Assembly (NCBI GenBank): GCA_000711775.1 | Contig: ARYC01000613.1 | Coordinates: 1 to 64,000 of the forward strand | Direction: 5' to 3' | From: Oxytricha trifallax | Taxonomy: Eukaryota; Ciliophora; Spirotrichea; Sporadotrichida; Oxytrichidae | DNA length: 64,000 nucleotides | Part shown: piece by piece, positions 58,511 to 64,000 of the stretch | Layout of the letters: each line of letters opens with the position of its first letter | Position numbering within the stretch: position 1 is the first letter of the stretch | Notes under the pieces: generated by a model | Databases searched by the model: none | What the model was told of the DNA's origin: nothing | Seen by the model: only the letters and a program-made list of their open reading frames with translations | Program-made: the position numbers and the translations under genes

Positions 58511-61500
58511 GTATGTTTTACTACTACTATTATTACTACTGTTGCCTATTTTGTCTATCTTTGAGTGTCTCGTAAGCCACGATGTTTTATTGTGACTGCA
58601 TTAAAGAATTTGGCTGATTGTTACTACGAGGAGTTACTAATCTCTTTCCTCCACCACCTCTAATTGGTTTTACTAAACTTTAGACAACAATTTTTTATTC
58701 CAAGAATTATAATACTAACATAATACTAAAGAAAATATGCTCTAATTTACTTGAATGAGTGAATCATTAAAATTTAATAAGAAAAACTACTTAAAAAATA
58801 CAATTAAACTATTTTAGTTTATCTTGTTAACTCCTTTAAATCCATTTTCTTGATCATAAGAACCAGCATTTCCCCCAATTTACCCCATATACTGTGCTTA
58901 TTGTTGCTATATTTTCAAAAATTCGTTTCTTAAGTGCTGCACGATTTATTGGAGTTATTGTTGCTTCTCTCTTGAAATCTACAGACTTTTTTCAATGACA
59001 GTTATTTTCTCTTCTTTGCGTTGAAGTTTCTTATCTGACACCTGCATGTCTACTTTTAGGATTGATTTCTCGTTTATTACCTATTGATACATTTAAGTTA
59101 ATATTTATAATAAATGCCAGTGTAAATTGTTTTCATAAGGGGTATTTGTAAATTATAAAATTAAGTAATCTGCTCTAAACTCCTCTCAAGTTTTAGAGCT
59201 CTTTGCTTGTACTATTACTCATCTCTAGATAGTGAAGACTCTAGTGCTCTGTAAGCATCTTTGACTTCATCTAACTCCATTTCTAATCTCAAAACTTTTT
59301 CAACTCTGTTCTGTAAATCTCTGATCATTTGCTCTTCTCTAAACTCACATCATTTTTATAATAACATTTACTAACTAACTATTTATAAACTCATACTTCT
59401 TAGTGACTTCATCAACTTTTTCTTTGACTATTTTCGAAGTGATTTCTTAGATATTTGGCATTTCTATTTCCAGTTAGGATTTCAAATCATTCTTTAATTT
59501 TTCTTAATCATCTAGCAATTGTTTGAATTTGACTTCGTTATCTAAAAGTGTCTATCTGAAAGAATTTTAGGTATTGAAAACTTGCTTTAAGTCTTTTACA
59601 GTCAATATATTCCAAGTAAATTAATATATATATATATAAATCTCATCCTGCTTTATAAGCAATATTGTAGATATAAATTAAACTATCAATAAAATGCCAT
59701 GATGAACTTTAGTATCTAGAAACTCTTCATTTAAAAGTAATTTATCATTCTAGTTTGTTAACAATTTCAAAATTTCTTATTCGTATTAACGATTGGTTGC
59801 CTCTATTTTTTCGTCTTTTTATAATAAGGAATGTATTCTCTTCATGGCTAGCTATTTTAATTATAATATCATAGATACTAGAAGAGAATAATGTTTTTAT
59901 ATTTTAAGTTAATCTATGGAGAATTGTCTTCATTTTCATCATAATTATCACCATTTAGTTGCTAGTCTAATAATGCTATTTTAAGCTTTTCTATTAAAGA
60001 TTCTTTGTTTTTCACTTAAAAGTGCAATTTTCTAACTTCATCCTGTAGATTGTTTAGGTAATCTTCGTCACTTGCTGACACTTTTGGACTTTCATAATAT
60101 TTCTAAATATTTTACAGAAACTTGGCATTTATATAGAATTATATGCTTAAATATTAGGATACTTTCCTCCATCGCTTATCTCTTCCCATCCTTAGGAATC
60201 AAAATATGATTTTCTTGAATGAACTACAGTTTAGCCATTAATTTACAAATAACCTTCTTAAGAAAAACTTAAACCTGAGAATTTTTACTATCAACAAATA
60301 TAAATGAAATCATTAATTTATCATAAGACTCCTTGATTTAAGTGTTTTCTGAGCTCATAATCTCAACTTTACTGCTTAACTAATCTATCTTCTCATCCTT
60401 ATCCTACAAAGTGTCATTTAACTATTGCATTTTATAGATGTAATCCTTGTTTTTTTAAGCCAGCACATCTTTTTCATGAAGAATTTGATTGTATTTTCCC
60501 ACTTATATAGTGTATTCTTCGTTGATATCTGCGACTTAAATCTCAAATTAATGTAATTTTTCTCTTTCTTTCTAGAGAGTTGATTCTAATATTTCAATTT
60601 AGTCTTGTTTATCTTGTAATTACTAGATGTAATCTTAGATTTATTGTGAAGAAAATATTTTCTAAGTTTCTTATTCTTCAAATGATAGATATAGAAAACA
60701 AAATGGTAAAAATAATACTGGCTTGATTAGGTTAAACTTGGATCCTCTTGATCTTTAGATTCTTCAAATATTTAATTACTATCATCCTTAGTCTCCTCTA
60801 ATCCACCTCCTGAACCTGAATTAAGCTCTTCTTGTTTATTAAGTTATTCCGTCATTCTATCCATTTCTTCTCTTTGCCTAGCTGCTATTTCAGCCATTTC
60901 TTCACTGTTAGGTAGTGCCCCACCTAGTTCCATGATAATGCCCTCTAAAGCCTTAACTTTACATCTTTGTATGTCAAGGTCTCCTTCTGTTTTTTCAAGA
61001 AGGCGTTTCAATTCTGGAACTGTAAACTCACGATTCATTTTTGCTTGATTTTTAATGTTTCTAGCCCTCTAACCGAATCTTAAAGTGGACAATGTTTCTG
61101 CATCATTATAGGGATGAGGACTGCAAGTTTAAATTCAACTTCTTAAATTTTTATAATTATCTTAAAGAGTAGTAATTTTTTTCTATAAGTTATGATTAGG
61201 CATGTCCTTGAATTACCACCTAAGGATTCTTGTAAAATTCTAGTAAGTTTAGATTCTCTATAAGGAACATGACTTGATTTCTTATCTGTCAAGGCAGTGA
61301 TAACTTTTCCAAGTGTTGTTAATGATTTATTAATTGTTTTAGCTTCATCTAATGTCTGGCCCACAGCTCTATATTTTAAAGTAAACAAAATGCATCAAGA
61401 TGTAAATTTAAACTTACCCTGTCTTTGCTATTTTCTCTGAACCAGCCAAATCGACTAAATATAGTTTACCAGTTTTACAAGATAAATCCTCCAGATTGTT

Positions 61501-62780
61501 TTAAGTAACAGTGAGTATGAAAATTGAATGAGATCTAGAGGATTCAGCATTCATTAAAGTTGCACTAATGGATCTATTTGAATTTCCAAGCTTCATAATA
61601 TCTTATACTTCCAATTCCTCTGACACATAAGTTTCAGTCACATTATCGATATACACTCCCTTTTATTTATCTTCATGAATCTTTAAGTTGTCTTTAGATG
61701 GGTCCAGTAAATCTTTGATCTTCTCCATGTAAATTTCAATCATAGATAGCTTCACTGTGAATTCTATGTTCTCGTTAGCTGTCTCAATGCGATTGAAAAC
61801 TGTCCTGACCATACGTGGGATGATACCTTGCATCTCTAAATTTTCAATATCTGGTCCCTGCATCGTGTGAGTCTTTCCAGAGGATGTTTGACCATAGGCG
61901 AATATAGTGCCATTAAAACCCTCCAAAACACTGTCTATAATTGGCTTTGCTGCGATATCATAAACTTCTTTCTGGGTAGAGGCCATGTCAAATACTCTGT
62001 CAAAAGTAAATTTGTTGCTGCTTACTCCTGTGTCTGATTATAAATAAAAATATTTATTGTAATTTTAAAACTTATAAAATCTATAATTCTATTATTATAA
62101 GCTACATTAAGTGTGATGGTTTTTTAATCTTATCCAAAATCTACGCACTACTACACTCCCATTTCTATTTCTCTCTTGCTAAATGGTCTTGATCTACACA
62201 CCACAATAACATTCACAAAATAATGATTTTTAATAAGTGTCATAAGTGGAGTACCATATATTTATATAGCTTTAAATTTCCGCTTGACGCTGCTATACTA
62301 CTATTGTCCTTATTGTTATTAATTGCTGTTGAATAATTAGATGGTGTAAAACTGACAACTGATTAATTATCATCCTCATCCTATATCTTAAATTATTAGC
62401 ATACTACAGGAAAACAATAATTTCTAATGCATATCGGTATATTTTTAATACTTGAACATAATTCGTGAAGAATTTAACAAAAAAAACAATTCCTTACATC
62501 TAAATCTAATTAAGGCTTCTTTTACTAGGCAAATTTCTGACTACTTTACATGAAACTCTGAAAAATAATAAATTATAACAAATTATAAGTACTGATTAGT
62601 TTTATTTCATTGAGTTATCTGGTTTATTTTTTGGAGGGATGATGGATTTTGACTTTTAAGCTTATGCTAGCTTTTCATCGTCTGTAATAAATTTATTATA
62701 AATAAGCATTTTAATTATATATTATTAGGATTAATAATGATATATATATCTACTAAACCACTCGGTTTTCTTCCTTTCAT
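58491..62780 (-). CDS. Conventional kinesin heavy chain (kinesin-1-like)
   Basis: Plus-end microtubule motor. The tentative start is ATG at 62780 (MKGRKPS, spliced to DDEKLAQAQKSKSI), giving an N-terminal extension rich in Ser/Asn. The motor domain begins [19 protein letters not shown] and includes the P-loop GQTSSGKT (about 61900), switch [12 protein letters not shown], switch [11 protein letters not shown] and the [17 protein letters not shown] and [17 protein letters not shown] blocks. Neck and coiled coil follow ([20 protein letters not shown], then long helical stretches to 59.2 kb). The tail ends [20 protein letters not shown], a Gln run written with TAA/TAG, and TGA at 58491-58493. Several IESs and introns interrupt it; only two were defined precisely. 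The start and many coiled-coil junctions remain approximate. Confidence 0.88.
61135..61196. other. IES in kinesin gene, pointer AAGTT
   Basis: AAGTT at 61135-61139 and 61197-61201 (AACTT on the coding strand); removal of 62 bp yields [20 protein letters not shown], matching the kinesin family ICCSPS-type strand. Confidence 0.85.
61369..61417 (-). other. Intron in kinesin motor domain (49 nt)
   Basis: GTAAGT to AAATATAG on the minus strand; splicing restores [20 protein letters not shown], the conserved kinesin block. Confidence 0.9.
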
Positions 62781-63023
62781 TTATTTTATTAGCTATATTC
62801 TAATAATAATTTATTGATTACTCTCATATAATGACATAATTACTAAGAATGTTCCAGTATGTAATTATTTACATTTGAAAGATAGATGATATAGATTTGA
62901 AAATCTTATTAAAAATACTGCTGTTAATATAAATAATTGCGGGTCTATTTACTAATAGTTTTAAATCACAATTATTTACAAGAATCACAATTTACTGCAT
63001 TTAATTGATAGACGTCACACAAA
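62781..63023. promoter_or_regulatory. Divergent intergenic region, kinesin / acyltransferase
   Basis: About 240 bp separate the two divergent start codons. AT-rich; no defined motif was identified. Part of it may be IES or subtelomeric leader of two different nanochromosomes. Confidence 0.3.
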
Positions 63024-64000
63024 ATGGCATCGCATCACCATTAACGAAACAACTCTACAATAAAAATTTATTATGCCATTTCGACTGTAACAATTATTTT
63101 TAATTTAATATTTATTCTGCATCTTCTTCTCAAGAATTGCAGAATAACTTAGAGAGTAATAGCAGCTAGCACATCGCAGCTCTGAAGTCTACTTTGGCTG
63201 AAACCCTTCAATAAGTCTAGGAAATAGAGACTTAACTCAAATCAAGGCTTGAGTCGAATGGAATCACACAAGAAGCACGTCGAGCAATCCTTGACGATGT
63301 GTAGAATAGAGTAGAGGCAGCTAGAAATGTTATCAATGAAAGTGTTGAGAAATAATATGGAAAAATTACACAAACATAAAAATTATCAATTAAGTTCATG
63401 TATAAAGTAAGTTTTAGGAAATACGATAATTGGTTCATAAAATCTTTTTTCAAACCTTGGATTCATTAATCGAGAGAGTAAACGAGTTAAAAACTATTAA
63501 ACTTAACTAAGATGGCTCGATCTTAAATGACTAGGCATCAGGAGGATCAAATCAATAGACTAACCTCCGAAAGAAGCTTTTTTCTTAAAAGATCTTTCAT
63601 GAACGAGATTCTCTTTTGACCTACACTAATGAATTTAATTTTCAAATTACTCTAAAAATACAGTGGGAATATCTATCAAATTGAATAATAATATTTAATT
63701 TAATGGAGGAGAACAAGGTTTCAGAACATTAGAAAACATTTTCATAGCATTCTTGATATTACTTGGTGTTTAGATTTGTGTGGATGAGTATTTTGAAAAT
63801 GGAAACATTTTCCCTGATCTTCAACTCTTCTATTCTATAAATTATAAATTATTATAGGTTCGAGGATATTTCGTAAAATGTCCGAGAACTTTTAATTTCT
63901 GATATAATTAAATATATTGGGTGTTTGGCAAATTTGACAAAGTTATTTACACTTTAATTACCATGTACCTGATATCCTTTACGTCAGTTCTATTAATTTA
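63024..64000 (+). CDS. Sterol O-acyltransferase-like (MBOAT), N-terminal part
   Basis: ATG at 63024. With three IESs removed, the frame gives a cytosolic N-terminus with coiled-coil character (MASSSQELQNNLESNSSQH, AALKSTLAETLQQVQEIETQ, AARNVINESVEKQYGKITQ, TLDSLIERVNELKTIKLNQD). Next comes KIFHERDSLLTYTNEFNGGE and the first membrane helix FRTLENIFIAFLILLGVQIC VDEY. The pattern 'RxSLL...E, then RTL..xFIA-hydrophobic helix-DEY' matches ACAT/SOAT enzymes, which esterify sterols with fatty acyl-CoA in the ER; the catalytic histidine lies beyond the window. Truncated by the window end and by further IESs after 63830. The assignment rests on remembered family pattern. Confidence 0.6.
63027..63118. 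other. IES right after the start codon, pointer GCATC
   Basis: GCATC at 63027-63031 and 63119-63123; removal of 92 bp joins ATG directly to GCATCTTCTTCT. A second GCATC at 63032 would break the frame if used. Confidence 0.75.
63371..63450. other. IES, pointer CAAAC
   Basis: CAAAC at 63371-63375 and 63451-63455; removal of 80 bp joins QYGKITQ to TLDSLIERVNEL. Confidence 0.75.
63632..63696. other. IES, pointer AATTTAAT
   Basis: AATTTAAT at 63632-63639 and 63697-63704; removal of 65 bp joins LLTYTNEF to NGGEQGFRTLENIF, consistent with the family alignment. Confidence 0.75.

Overview
The window reads as germline (micronuclear) DNA of a stichotrich ciliate, most likely Oxytricha trifallax or a close relative. 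Four observations point there. (1) Genes stay open only if TAA and TAG are read as glutamine and TGA is the sole stop. (2) Two complete and one partial TBE (telomere-bearing element) transposons carry C4A4/G4T4 ends and duplicated 3-bp ANT target sites. (3) Genes are interrupted by short AT-rich segments flanked by 3-10 bp direct repeats ('pointers'); removing one repeat plus the insert restores the frame. These behave as internal eliminated sequences (IESs) between macronuclear-destined segments (MDSs). (4) The rest is extremely AT-rich non-coding DNA. No ribosomal RNA, convincing tRNA or CRISPR array was seen.

Region 1-44.3 kb is mostly germline-limited. It holds a TBE end (1-607), TBE copy A (3027-7143), TBE copy B (24308-28421) and five long inverted repeats of 0.4-1.25 kb (near 1.7, 9.8, 12.1, 15.5 and 20.8 kb), several containing decayed coding sequence. 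Scattered among them are islands with coding character in the ciliate code (7.8, 9.3, 15.2, 16.8, 18.6, 23.1, 30.2-32.7, 34.1, 35.0 and possibly 42.0 kb). These look like isolated MDSs of genes whose other parts lie elsewhere, or remnants. The 30.2-32.7 kb cluster has coding pieces on both strands, as expected for a scrambled locus.

Region 44.3-64 kb is gene-dense. In order: the C-terminal part of an acidic protein (44.33-44.96, two IESs); a complete 187-aa unknown protein (45.11-46.00, three IESs and a 27-nt intron); a long Q/N-rich coiled-coil protein (46.23-50.52, minus); a Q-rich multi-intron protein (50.70-51.99, minus); another Q-rich protein (52.14-53.58, minus); a 14-3-3 protein (53.82-54.68, two IESs); a HEAT-repeat protein resembling HEATR6 (55.13-58.51); a conventional kinesin heavy chain (58.49-62.78, minus); and the start of a sterol O-acyltransferase-like protein (63.02 to the window end). 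In the macronucleus each would be expected to reside on its own small chromosome after IES removal.

All gene models were assembled by eye from frame continuity; exon, IES and pointer boundaries are inferences unless stated. The TBE proteins (DDE transposase, zinc-finger/kinase-like protein and a third protein) are related to the machinery the literature links to genome rearrangement in Oxytricha, but most copies here are broken.
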